Source: Planctomycetota bacterium (GTDB lineage Bacteria > Planctomycetota > JACOTG01 > JAJDCM01). From it: a stretch of DNA of 56,355 nt. This document shows, in pieces, positions 17,881 to 25,997 of the stretch. The DNA lies in NCBI GenBank assembly GCA_029260825.1, contig JAJDCM010000308.1:1-56355 (forward strand). Direction: 5' to 3'. Under the pieces are notes generated by a model. It was not told the origin of the DNA. It searched no databases and worked only from the letters and a program-made list of their open reading frames with translations. Every line of letters starts with the position of its first letter. Within the stretch, counting starts at the first letter, position 1. The position numbers and the translations under genes were made by a program.

Positions 17881-19628
17881 AATTCACATTACGCATTCCC
17901 AAGGGATTCTCCTCTTCCACCTTGAAGAGATCTTTCTCGGTATTCAGGGATACTCTTGAGGGACAAGGAAGCGGTATCAAGGTGGGCCTTTTGCTCGCTT
18001 TGTTTGCGGCCGGGATCGAGTTACTACGTCCCTGGCCGATCAAGATCTTGATGGACTCCGTCCTTTTGCCCCACTTGTCGGGTGAGCGAGCTGAAACCTG
18101 GGGGATGTCCCCCGAAGCTCTGATCTTGCTTGCTTGCGCCTCTTCGTTGTTGATCAGTGCTTCGATTGGATCCCTTACTGTTTGGTCCACACTTGCCGCT
18201 GGTAGGGTAGGGCGCAAGATAGCTACTCGGATTCGAAGAAGGGTCTACGAACACCTTCACCGTCTCGCCCTCCCGTTCCATCAGTCGTCGAGGTCGGGTG
18301 ATTTGCTGGTTCGCCTCATGGGCGACGTGAACATGGTTCGAGATCTCCTATTTGCCGTCTGGATCGTTGTGTTGTCTCGCGGCGCATTGTTTCTTGGGAC
18401 GACCATCCTGTTGTTCGTGGTGGATCCGATACTGGCGCTTTTAGCTCTTGCTCCACTTCCCTTTATTTTTGTGGGCATCCGTTTCTCGGGGAAGAAGCTA
18501 ACCGTTGCCACGAGAAAGCAACGGCGAAAAGAAGGGGATGTTGCCTCATTTGCTTCCGAGACGTTGCATCAGATCGAGCTGGTGAAGGCCTATGCTGCGG
18601 AAGAGCGGACAACCCGTCTCTTTGCCAAACAGGTGAGAGGGAGTGAAAAGGCGGACCTGAAGGCCAAACGAATTGCCGCGGGGATGGGGCGCTTCTCCGA
18701 GCTCATGACGGGAGTCGGGCTGGCTCTTGTGTTGTTCTTTGGATGTCATCGCGCATTGCAGGGGAAGCTGAGTCCAGGTGATCTTCTGGTGGTGCTGACC
18801 TACACCCGTTCTCTCTTCAAGCCCCTCCGCAAGATGGCTCGGGAGGGTGCGCGCCTCTCGAAGGCCACGGCGTGTGCGGAGCGCCTGCTCGATGTTCTTG
18901 ACCTCAAACCCGAGGACGACACGGTTGGAAGCAAGGCCCCGGCGTTTAGAGGTGACATTGAGTTCGACAGGGTGCATTTCTCGTACAGCAATGCAACGCC
19001 CGCTCTCCAGGAGATATCGTTTCGGGTTCCGGCGGGATCTCTCGTTACGGTCGTTGGACCGAACGGGGCGGGGAAATCGACTCTTCTCTCTCTACTGCTT
19101 CGGCTTCATGCACCCGATAGTGGGGTGATCAAGATTGATCAGCAGGAGATCGACTCTTTTCAGCTTTCGTCCTACCGGGAGCGATTGGCATACGTGCCTC
19201 AGCAACTGCAACTATTTGGCGAAAGCGTAAAGGAGAATATTCGATACGGATGGCCTGATGCATCCGATCAGGACGTTGAGCAGGCGGCTCGCGTTGCTCT
19301 GGCCCATGACTTCATTCAGGAGTTGCCTGAGGGGTACGAGACGAAATTGAGTGAGGGCGGAACGACGCTTTCCGGGGGAGAGGCGCGGCGCTTGATGCTG
19401 GCTCGAGCGGCGGTACGAGGAGCAAGAATTCTTTTACTAGATGAGCCTCTGGCCGGCCTGGATCCCGAGGCAAGAGACGAGGTAGCAAGAGCGATCCGGG
19501 GAATTGCATCAGGCCGCACCACTTTCATTGTGACTCATGACTCCGTTGAGGAGCTAGGTTCGGACCTTGTAGCGTGGATCCGAAACGGAAGCTTGATTTC
19601 CGTCTCTTCGGTGGAGGAGGGGCTTTGA
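17877..19628 (+). CDS. ABC exporter, fused membrane and ATPase domains (MsbA/ABCB type)
   Basis: A 583-residue half-transporter. The N-terminal half (about 30-310) has around six membrane helices (e.g. VGLLLALFAAGIELL, FILFVVDPILALLALAPLPF-like stretches). The C-terminal ATPase has Walker A GPNGAGKST (about residue 393), the Q-loop YVPQQL, the signature LSGGEARRL (about 497), Walker B ILLLDEPLAGLDPE (about 518) and the H-loop VTHD (about 552). It probably works as a homodimer in the inner membrane, flipping a lipid-linked glycan or exporting a substrate. Position between three glycosyltransferases and a kinase-like protein, with an AlgE-like barrel two genes later, suggests the product of this operon is its cargo. 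The start overlaps the previous stop, and the stop overlaps the next start (TTGA). Confidence 0.95.
   Translation: MKFTLRIPKGFSSSTLKRSFSVFRDTLEGQGSGIKVGLLLALFAAGIELLRPWPIKILMDSVLLPHLSGERAETWGMSPEALILLACASSLLISASIGSLTVWSTLAAGRVGRKIATRIRRRVYEHLHRLALPFHQSSRSGDLLVRLMGDVNMVRDLLFAVWIVVLSRGALFLGTTILLFVVDPILALLALAPLPFIFVGIRFSGKKLTVATRKQRRKEGDVASFASETLHQIELVKAYAAEERTTRLFAKQVRGSEKADLKAKRIAAGMGRFSELMTGVGLALVLFFGCHRALQGKLSPGDLLVVLTYTRSLFKPLRKMAREGARLSKATACAERLLDVLDLKPEDDTVGSKAPAFRGDIEFDRVHFSYSNATPALQEISFRVPAGSLVTVVGPNGAGKSTLLSLLLRLHAPDSGVIKIDQQEIDSFQLSSYRERLAYVPQQLQLFGESVKENIRYGWPDASDQDVEQAARVALAHDFIQELPEGYETKLSEGGTTLSGGEARRLMLARAAVRGARILLLDEPLAGLDPEARDEVARAIRGIASGRTTFIVTHDSVEELGSDLVAWIRNGSLISVSSVEEGL
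19613..19627 (+). promoter_or_regulatory. Ribosome-binding site fixing a TTG start
   Basis: GGAGGAGGGG at 19613-19622 lies inside the end of the ABC gene. Its GGAGG core is 7 bases before a TTG at 19625-19627 that overlaps the ABC stop. The ATG codons at 19652 and 19661 have much weaker upstream sequences. This supports a TTG start for the tandem kinase-like gene. Confidence 0.6.
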
Positions 19629-22072
19629 GCTCTCGGACGCAATCAAATGGAATGGGGCTGATGGAGGTGGGAGATCTTCAGGTTCTTCTGGATCCCTTGA
19701 AGAGCAAGCAACTGTTTCTTGAGTCAGGCATCTCGATAACATCCCTGCGAAGAACATACTTGCGTCTTAAGCCAGGCGTGAGTGCTCTCGTAGGTTTCGA
19801 AATAACGGGCAAGAATGATGAGGGGGATACAATTGTCTTGCCCGCCTATGTGCGCACCTTCGTGGGGGACAACGCGACCGTGGTTCTTGAAAAAGAACGA
19901 CGGCATTGTCCATCAAGAACGCCCTTTGGGGAAGGAGTCCGGGTTTTCCCGGGGGGGCGAAGCATTCTCTTTCTTTTCCCGAATGATGGTCGCCTTCGTC
20001 AGCTTCGATTCGTTTCGAACCTCTCGAAGGCGAAACGTTTGCTGGTGGATCTTCCCCAGATTGCCAAGGGATGCCGGATCTATGGCAGTAAGAAATCAAG
20101 GATTGTCCCCGTCAAATACAAACCCGAACGGAGATACATCGCAAAGGCCTTTCTTGGACACAAGAACGTGGAGTCCGGTGAGAAGAGGAAATTTGCCACG
20201 TTTCTTCGATTCTATCCGGATGGGAGAGGTTCTTCGATTGAAAGGTTCTCTCGGAAACTTGTCTCGGAAGGGAACGCGGACCTTGTCCCTCAGCCTCACG
20301 GTTCGCTTCTTTCCGGGCGGATCTATGCCGAGGAGTTGATTGAGGGTGAGGAACTACACGACGTGATTCTTCGAGGTGGCAACCCGGCTCAAGAGATCGC
20401 GGAGAAGATCTCGCGTTTCCATACAACTCCTCTCTCTCTTGAGCGCCGAATGACTTCGGGTGCCATTCTGGAGAAGGCCCGGAGAGATGTTTCTTTCTTG
20501 ATGAGGTTTTCTTCTTTCCTCGAGGAGGAGGGGTGTCGAATTCTGGAGAATCTGAAGAGGTGGTGCCCCGAAGATGACGGAATGGCGACCCTTCATGGAG
20601 ATCTCCATCTGCACCAGATTCTCGTGGGACAAGACGGTGCCAAGATCGTGGACCTGGAGCGGATGACACAGGGAGACCCAAGGCAAGATCTCGGAAACCT
20701 CCTTGCCCACACGCTTGTGCTTGCCGGAAGGAACCCTGAAGAGAGGGGCAAGATCGAAGCGTTTTCTTCGGAGTTCGTTTCTCATTACTCCCGGAATCAA
20801 GCCGGTACGTCGTCTGATCTTGCGTTCCACACCGCGGTCGGGCTTGTGGAAATGGCGCTGCTGCCGTTTCGACGATTGGAGCCAGATTGGGAGGGGAAGA
20901 GTGAGGGGATCCTCCGGTTGGGTCGTTCTTTGAGGGAACGAGTGGCAGGTGTCCAGATAGCGGATAATACGCAAAGCCAATCCGTCCCCGCCGGTCTGCA
21001 AGTATGGGGTACTGAGGACCGATTTGAACCGTTGGATCGGTCGGGTTTGAAATGGGATGTTCTTTACCCGAAGAAATCCCCGGTGTGGCCGGCTCGAATG
21101 ATCGATAGCAGTGGAAATCTGGTGTTCGGCGTATTCGATCGGGACTCGTTTTCGCTGAATCCGATCCAGCCGAAGGAGGATACTCTTTTTGAGAAGCATC
21201 TTTCTCTGCTGGAGAAGAGTACGCTTGTCGCTTATCGACCCGGAAAGCGGGCAGTACTCCTCAGTGAACGGCAGGGAGTGCGTCGATTTACAAAAATTCT
21301 CTCTCCGAAGAAGGCTCACCGCCTGGTGTCCAAGGTTGACCAGCTGTCCTCGCTGTTGGCAAGTCAACGATTGCCTGGGGGGCATTCGCGTCAACCTTTG
21401 TTCCCGAATCTCATTCGCGATTCTATTGATGGTGCATTGTGCTTTCAGGAGGTGCCTGGAGTTGCCCTTCACGAAATCCTGGTGTCGCCGGATTCTTCGA
21501 AAGAGTTCATTCGGGAAGGTTTGACGACGACTGCACAGGGGCTAGCTGTTTTTCATGAGTTGGAGTCCAGAGAAGAGTTTTTCTGGGAGACACGGTGTCA
21601 CCCGGATTTCGATTTCTGGCTTGAGCTGATTCAGGAGCATTATCCCGGTCTGGGCTCTCGCTATTCCACGGTGGCCGCCGGTCTTTTCTCTACTCCGGGA
21701 GCCACTTCAACCAATCGTCTCTTGCATGGCGATCTCCACGATCGCAACCTCCTGGTCAAAGGGCGGAAGCTCTCCATCATTGACATCGATTCCCTTGGGG
21801 TCGGCCCGTCAGAAATTGATGTGGGAAATCTTTGCGCTCATCTTGTACTTCGATCTCTCCAAAAAAGTGAGAGCTACGAAGGGGGGCGTAGGTGGGTGGA
21901 TGTGTTTTTGAACTCCTATGAAGATGCGGGCGGTAATCTAGACCGGCGGCTTCTTCGACAGGAATTTGAATCGACTCTCTTTCGGCTGTCCTGTCTCTAT
22001 TTGTTTCGTCGTCGGTGGCGTTTTTTGACTCCATCATTGCTCGATGCCCTCCAGCAAGAATGGGAGATATAG
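19625..22072 (+). CDS. Tandem aminoglycoside-phosphotransferase-like (APH) kinase, two domains
   Basis: About 815 residues with two APH-type kinase modules in one chain. The second is intact by motif: HGDLHDRN (H701, D703 catalytic, N708) followed by IIDID (D720, D722 metal site). The first has HGDLHLHQ (H324, D326) with Gln331 replacing the usual Asn, and VDLE (D343, E345) in place of DxD. It may be weakened or regulatory. The N-terminal roughly 120 residues resemble the N-lobe of a further region; their role is unclear. APH-fold kinases phosphorylate small molecules including sugars. In this operon a sugar, lipid carrier or glycan intermediate is the natural guess, but that is inference. 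The start is TTG 19625 (TTGA overlap); ATG 19652 is the alternative. The AlgE-like gene starts 14 bases after the stop. Confidence 0.82.
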   Translation: MSSRTQSNGMGLMEVGDLQVLLDPLKSKQLFLESGISITSLRRTYLRLKPGVSALVGFEITGKNDEGDTIVLPAYVRTFVGDNATVVLEKERRHCPSRTPFGEGVRVFPGGRSILFLFPNDGRLRQLRFVSNLSKAKRLLVDLPQIAKGCRIYGSKKSRIVPVKYKPERRYIAKAFLGHKNVESGEKRKFATFLRFYPDGRGSSIERFSRKLVSEGNADLVPQPHGSLLSGRIYAEELIEGEELHDVILRGGNPAQEIAEKISRFHTTPLSLERRMTSGAILEKARRDVSFLMRFSSFLEEEGCRILENLKRWCPEDDGMATLHGDLHLHQILVGQDGAKIVDLERMTQGDPRQDLGNLLAHTLVLAGRNPEERGKIEAFSSEFVSHYSRNQAGTSSDLAFHTAVGLVEMALLPFRRLEPDWEGKSEGILRLGRSLRERVAGVQIADNTQSQSVPAGLQVWGTEDRFEPLDRSGLKWDVLYPKKSPVWPARMIDSSGNLVFGVFDRDSFSLNPIQPKEDTLFEKHLSLLEKSTLVAYRPGKRAVLLSERQGVRRFTKILSPKKAHRLVSKVDQLSSLLASQRLPGGHSRQPLFPNLIRDSIDGALCFQEVPGVALHEILVSPDSSKEFIREGLTTTAQGLAVFHELESREEFFWETRCHPDFDFWLELIQEHYPGLGSRYSTVAAGLFSTPGATSTNRLLHGDLHDRNLLVKGRKLSIIDIDSLGVGPSEIDVGNLCAHLVLRSLQKSESYEGGRRWVDVFLNSYEDAGGNLDRRLLRQEFESTLFRLSCLYLFRRRWRFLTPSLLDALQQEWEI

Positions 22073-22086
22073 ATCTGGAAAGGGCG

Positions 22087-23946
22087 ATGACTGGCGATAG
22101 CGTTGGGCTTCTTTGCGTGGTTTTCCTTTTGCATGGCTGCTTCATTTTGTGTAGCTGCAAGGCGTTTCACCCTGAAGCCGTCGTTCCGGTTCCCTCGTCG
22201 GAAGGAAACCTGATTCTTGATCGGAGGTACCTGAGGAAGAAGCAGACGGTGGAGGCGAAGGGGGTGTTCAAGGACGACCGATTCCACGCCAAGAGGTTTG
22301 ATATTGAAGATCCCGATGATGAGATCGAGGCCAAGTCGACGGTGACCCGATTGAACGAGCACGCAGGAAAGGTTGGTGGGGTTTCTTTTTCTCTGGACGA
22401 TCAATCGAAAATCGTCTCGTCCGATGGAGAACGCGTAGGCCGAGATGCGGTGCCCATCGGGAGTTGGGCGAAAGTGGAGTGCAGGGAGGGAAGCGACGGC
22501 CTCGTGCTACGAAAACTTTCCCAGAGGATGAAGAAAGAGGGGGAAGAAGAAGAGCTTCAGGGATTGATCAACAAGCTGGAACGAGGGAAGCGACGGCTGT
22601 TTATCGGAGAGACGGAGGTCGTGTATGACTCGGATGTTTCCGTTCTGTGGAAGAGAGACGGAATCGATCCGCCAGCTTTGAGTGGGGTTGGAGATTTGGG
22701 GGTCGCCTCCATTTTCCGTACCTCGAAGGGAGTCAGGAAGATTAAGCGGGTCGATGATGACGACCAACGTCCCGAGGATCAATTGACTTTCGGTGGTTTC
22801 CTGACGGTGGGAGGGGAGGTTCAATTTGATTTGGAATGGAGGGACAACCACGATCTGAATGACCTGCGTGCCAGGGATCGGTTGATACCCGGTTTTGGCG
22901 TACGGCTGGAGTTTTCATTTGATGTGAGTGACACCGTCTTCGGTTTTTTTCAGGTCTCGTCGGGATATCGATACGTTGCATTTGATCAGGATCGAGACAT
23001 CGACTTTGACAATCAGACCCGGATCGGAGAGGCCTTCGTTCTTGTTGAAGATTTTCTTCTCGAGGGAGTTGCTGTTCAGGTGGGTAGGCAGGACTTCGAT
23101 CATGGACGGGAATGGGTCTTTGATGAGAATCTCGATGCGGTCCGCTTCTACGTCAACCTGGAACCGGTTTTGCTTGAGGTCTCCTGGAGTTCGGTTCTTT
23201 ATCAGGAGTCGCGGGAGCAGGAAGGCGTTCAGAATCTGATTCTTGGTATTCATGCCGAGCCACGCCCAAGAAGTGAAGTCTTTGCCTATGTGGTGAATCG
23301 AAGAGACGGGAAACTGACTGACTTTGACCGTACTCATGTTGGGGTTTCGGCAAAGGTCGAGATTGATGGCTTCAAGTACTGGATGGACACAGCCTATGTG
23401 TTTGGAAAGGAGAACCATGTTCGCGTGGAGGGGTACGGTATCGATCAGATGCTGCTCCATCGGTTCGATGTTGACATGAACCCTTCCGTCTACGCGGGTT
23501 TCGCCTGGGGCTCTGGAGATGATGATCCTGCTCGAGGCGAGGATCATAACTTCCGGCAAACCGGACTGAACGACAACAATGGTCGGTTGAATGGAGTGAC
23601 TAGCTTTCGCTACCTTGGAGAGCTTGTCAGGCCGGAGCTCTCGAACATTGCGGTCACGACGATCGGTACGGGGCTGCGCAGTAATGACCATAACTCGGTT
23701 GATATTGTGTATCACCGGTATCGACAGGTAGAGGCTGCCTCTTTTCTGGGAGGGAGCCGATTGCGTCGGACCCCTCAAGGTGCCTCGAAAGACATTGGCA
23801 ATTCACTGGATCTGATCCTGGGGATCGAGAAGTGGTCTCCTCTCGAGATTGAATTTGTTCTCGGGTACTTCGTTCCGGGTTCCGCGTTTGTGTCGACAGC
23901 AGACCCGGCCTGGTTTGGAGCGCTGCAGGTTGAATGGAATTTCTAG
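22087..23946 (+). CDS. AlgE-type outer-membrane export barrel with N-terminal DUF5666-like module
   Basis: The start is ATG 22087, preceded by GGAAAGG and followed by a hydrophobic leader (GLLCVVFLLHGCFILCSC). The leader ends in a possible lipobox LCSC, so it may be lipidated. Residues about 35-200 are highly charged and contain DUF5666-like strands (PIGSWAKVE, LQGLINKLE, FIGETEVVYDSDVSV) that match the insert in the sulfatase-like protein. From about residue 225 to the end it is an alternating, aromatic-rich beta-barrel. Hallmarks of the alginate export (AlgE, Alginate_exp) family are DFDNQTRIGEAFV and VGRQDFDHGREWVFDENLDAVR-like text near residues 330-352. It ends in an aromatic residue (QVEWNF), as usual for barrels recognised by the BAM machinery. 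It probably forms the outer-membrane pore for the glycan made by this operon. Confidence 0.85.
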   Translation: MTGDSVGLLCVVFLLHGCFILCSCKAFHPEAVVPVPSSEGNLILDRRYLRKKQTVEAKGVFKDDRFHAKRFDIEDPDDEIEAKSTVTRLNEHAGKVGGVSFSLDDQSKIVSSDGERVGRDAVPIGSWAKVECREGSDGLVLRKLSQRMKKEGEEEELQGLINKLERGKRRLFIGETEVVYDSDVSVLWKRDGIDPPALSGVGDLGVASIFRTSKGVRKIKRVDDDDQRPEDQLTFGGFLTVGGEVQFDLEWRDNHDLNDLRARDRLIPGFGVRLEFSFDVSDTVFGFFQVSSGYRYVAFDQDRDIDFDNQTRIGEAFVLVEDFLLEGVAVQVGRQDFDHGREWVFDENLDAVRFYVNLEPVLLEVSWSSVLYQESREQEGVQNLILGIHAEPRPRSEVFAYVVNRRDGKLTDFDRTHVGVSAKVEIDGFKYWMDTAYVFGKENHVRVEGYGIDQMLLHRFDVDMNPSVYAGFAWGSGDDDPARGEDHNFRQTGLNDNNGRLNGVTSFRYLGELVRPELSNIAVTTIGTGLRSNDHNSVDIVYHRYRQVEAASFLGGSRLRRTPQGASKDIGNSLDLILGIEKWSPLEIEFVLGYFVPGSAFVSTADPAWFGALQVEWNF

Positions 23947-23972
23947 CGGGTGGTCCGCAAACGGAGGTTGTG

Positions 23973-25997
23973 ATGAGGAAAATGAGTTCAGGGTGTGTTT
24001 TTCTGGTGGCTCTTCTGGTGATTTTTCCCCGTGCGCTTCTTGCGGCGACAATCACCGGTATGGTTGTCGATCCCGGGGTCGCTGGTGTTCCCGACGTGAA
24101 GATTGATGTTCAGGTCTCAAGCTCGGGTGACCCCGTCGCCATTATCAATGATACGACCGATCTTAACGGAGTGTTCAGTTTTGCGGTTCCGGATGATGAT
24201 ACCTATGACATTTTTCTCGAGGCGCCCGTTGGCGTCCGGCTGGTGTCCACGATTCTGGAGGGAGTTTCGGTCACCACGGGAACATCGAGTCTGGGCCAGG
24301 TTCAACTTCTCGCGGGGGCTCTCATCGAAGGGCATGTGGCTCGCCTTGCGGGGGGGGCGGCTGTTGAGAGTGTCAACTTGGACGTGAATGATTCGGGGGG
24401 GGATCGTGTCTATACGCCAGGAGACACCACCGATGCCTCGGGTGATTTCGCCGTTGTTGTACCAATGGACACGATCTCCATTAATCTTATCCCCTTGTCC
24501 GCCGATCGTCTGGTCTCTCTTCGGGTATCGAATCTGATCGTTGTCGCGGATACAAACCTTGGCGTGATTTCTCTTGAGCCGGGTGCGGTTCTATCCGGGC
24601 AAGTTGTTGCACTGGTTGGGGGCATCCCGGTAGCTGATGCAGATACGGATGTAGATCGCTCTTCGGATGGGAGTCGGGTTGAAACCCCCTCGGACAATAC
24701 AGATGGCAGCGGCTTCTTTAGTGTCATCGTTCCGCTGACCACGGTAGATCTGACAATAGAACCAGCGAAGGACGATCGTCTGGTGGGGATTGTGGTGCCA
24801 GGCATCAATGTAGCTGGTGATACTGATGTCGGCGTGATTCAGCTTCAAGCAGGAGCATTGCTTTCCGGACGCATCGTCCGATCATCGGGGGGAACAGCGG
24901 TCGTTGGTGCGGATCTGGACGTTGACGATTTCTTGACCGGTGTCAAGATTCCAACGGCAGGGGATGACTCTGATTCTTCGGGGAACTTCAGTGTTGTCGT
25001 GCCAATTCAGCTTGTCAACCTTACTCTGGAGCCCCTGACGGTTGATCGGTTGGTTGCCGCTGAGATTCTGGCTATCGACGTTCAGGGCGACACAAACCTC
25101 GGGGATGTTTCTCTTGATGGTGGCGCTCTTCTGTTTGGTCGAGTATTGCGTTCCTCGGATAGCTCTCCGGTCGTTGGTGCGGATACGGACAGCGCCGATT
25201 CCTTCTCGGGGGCAAGCGTTGTTACTCCAGGGGATGACTCGAATGAGAATGGAGAGTTCGCAGTTGTCGTTCCGCTCGGAACCGTGGAATTTTCGGTGGA
25301 GCCAGCTCTCTCGGAGCGGCTAGTTTCGTTCAGAGAAGCAGGGATCGACATCGCCGGAGACACAGATCTAGGGTCCATTATGCTGAATGATGGATTCATG
25401 ATCTCCGGAGTTGTTCAGGATTCTCAGGGAGTTGCTCCGTCGGTATCCGCAGAGGCCTACTTTGCAGCATCGGGAGATCGCGTCCATATCCCTCAGAGTA
25501 ATAGTGGTTTGGATGGCAGCTATTCGTTCATTCTACCCGCCGGCACATTTGACTTGAAATGGTCCCCTCCTCTTGGACAAGGTACGGCACGACTTATTGT
25601 GGAGGATTTTGTCGTTGCGGGTGATGTCGTATTCGGTCCCGTGCTTGCAGATAGCACCATGAGTGTGACGATTGGCGCAATTGGTCATGTTGCTGGAACC
25701 GGATCCAACTATAGGCCCGTAATTTCCTTGCTGAACAACACGGCTTCGAGGCAGCGAATTCAGGCAATCGTTCAAGCGGATGTTCCGAGTCGAGGGATTC
25801 TTCGAGATATCGGGCCACCGATCAACAAGGGGATCCCGTCGACAGGAACGGTGGTTTCCGGGAGTGCCAGGGTTCGAATTCCAGGTTCGGTGAATCCCAA
25901 TTTTTTGGGAATCCCGATCTTTATCCGGATCAAGATCCTAGACCAGGATACCTTGGCGCTGATTGATGAAGACTTTGTGGAGTTTGAAATCCGCTAG
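23973..25997 (+). CDS. Secreted carboxypeptidase-regulatory-like repeat protein, six repeats
   Basis: A Shine-Dalgarno GGAGG (23963-23967) five bases upstream sets the start at ATG 23973, just before a signal peptide that ends near LLAA. Six tandem repeats of about 90 residues follow, each with the pattern (L/I)-x-G-x-V...D-x-D...G-D-x-(T/S)-x-x-x-G-x-F-x-V-V-V-P...D-R-L-V...G-D-T-x-L-G. The C-terminal domain (YRPVISLLNNTAS ... VEFEIR) matches that of the three-repeat paralogue at 12962. The middle repeats are more alike to each other than to the first and last, consistent with internal duplication. There is no enzymatic motif. It is probably an extracellular fibre, adhesin or matrix protein co-produced with the glycan. 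The stop shares a CTAG with the stop of the convergent CHAT gene. Confidence 0.8.
   Translation: MRKMSSGCVFLVALLVIFPRALLAATITGMVVDPGVAGVPDVKIDVQVSSSGDPVAIINDTTDLNGVFSFAVPDDDTYDIFLEAPVGVRLVSTILEGVSVTTGTSSLGQVQLLAGALIEGHVARLAGGAAVESVNLDVNDSGGDRVYTPGDTTDASGDFAVVVPMDTISINLIPLSADRLVSLRVSNLIVVADTNLGVISLEPGAVLSGQVVALVGGIPVADADTDVDRSSDGSRVETPSDNTDGSGFFSVIVPLTTVDLTIEPAKDDRLVGIVVPGINVAGDTDVGVIQLQAGALLSGRIVRSSGGTAVVGADLDVDDFLTGVKIPTAGDDSDSSGNFSVVVPIQLVNLTLEPLTVDRLVAAEILAIDVQGDTNLGDVSLDGGALLFGRVLRSSDSSPVVGADTDSADSFSGASVVTPGDDSNENGEFAVVVPLGTVEFSVEPALSERLVSFREAGIDIAGDTDLGSIMLNDGFMISGVVQDSQGVAPSVSAEAYFAASGDRVHIPQSNSGLDGSYSFILPAGTFDLKWSPPLGQGTARLIVEDFVVAGDVVFGPVLADSTMSVTIGAIGHVAGTGSNYRPVISLLNNTASRQRIQAIVQADVPSRGILRDIGPPINKGIPSTGTVVSGSARVRIPGSVNPNFLGIPIFIRIKILDQDTLALIDEDFVEFEIR

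Noticed and set aside
20354..21472. 372-codon minus-strand open frame inside the tandem kinase gene
   Set aside because: No recognisable motif; the plus strand carries both APH domains in a continuous operon.
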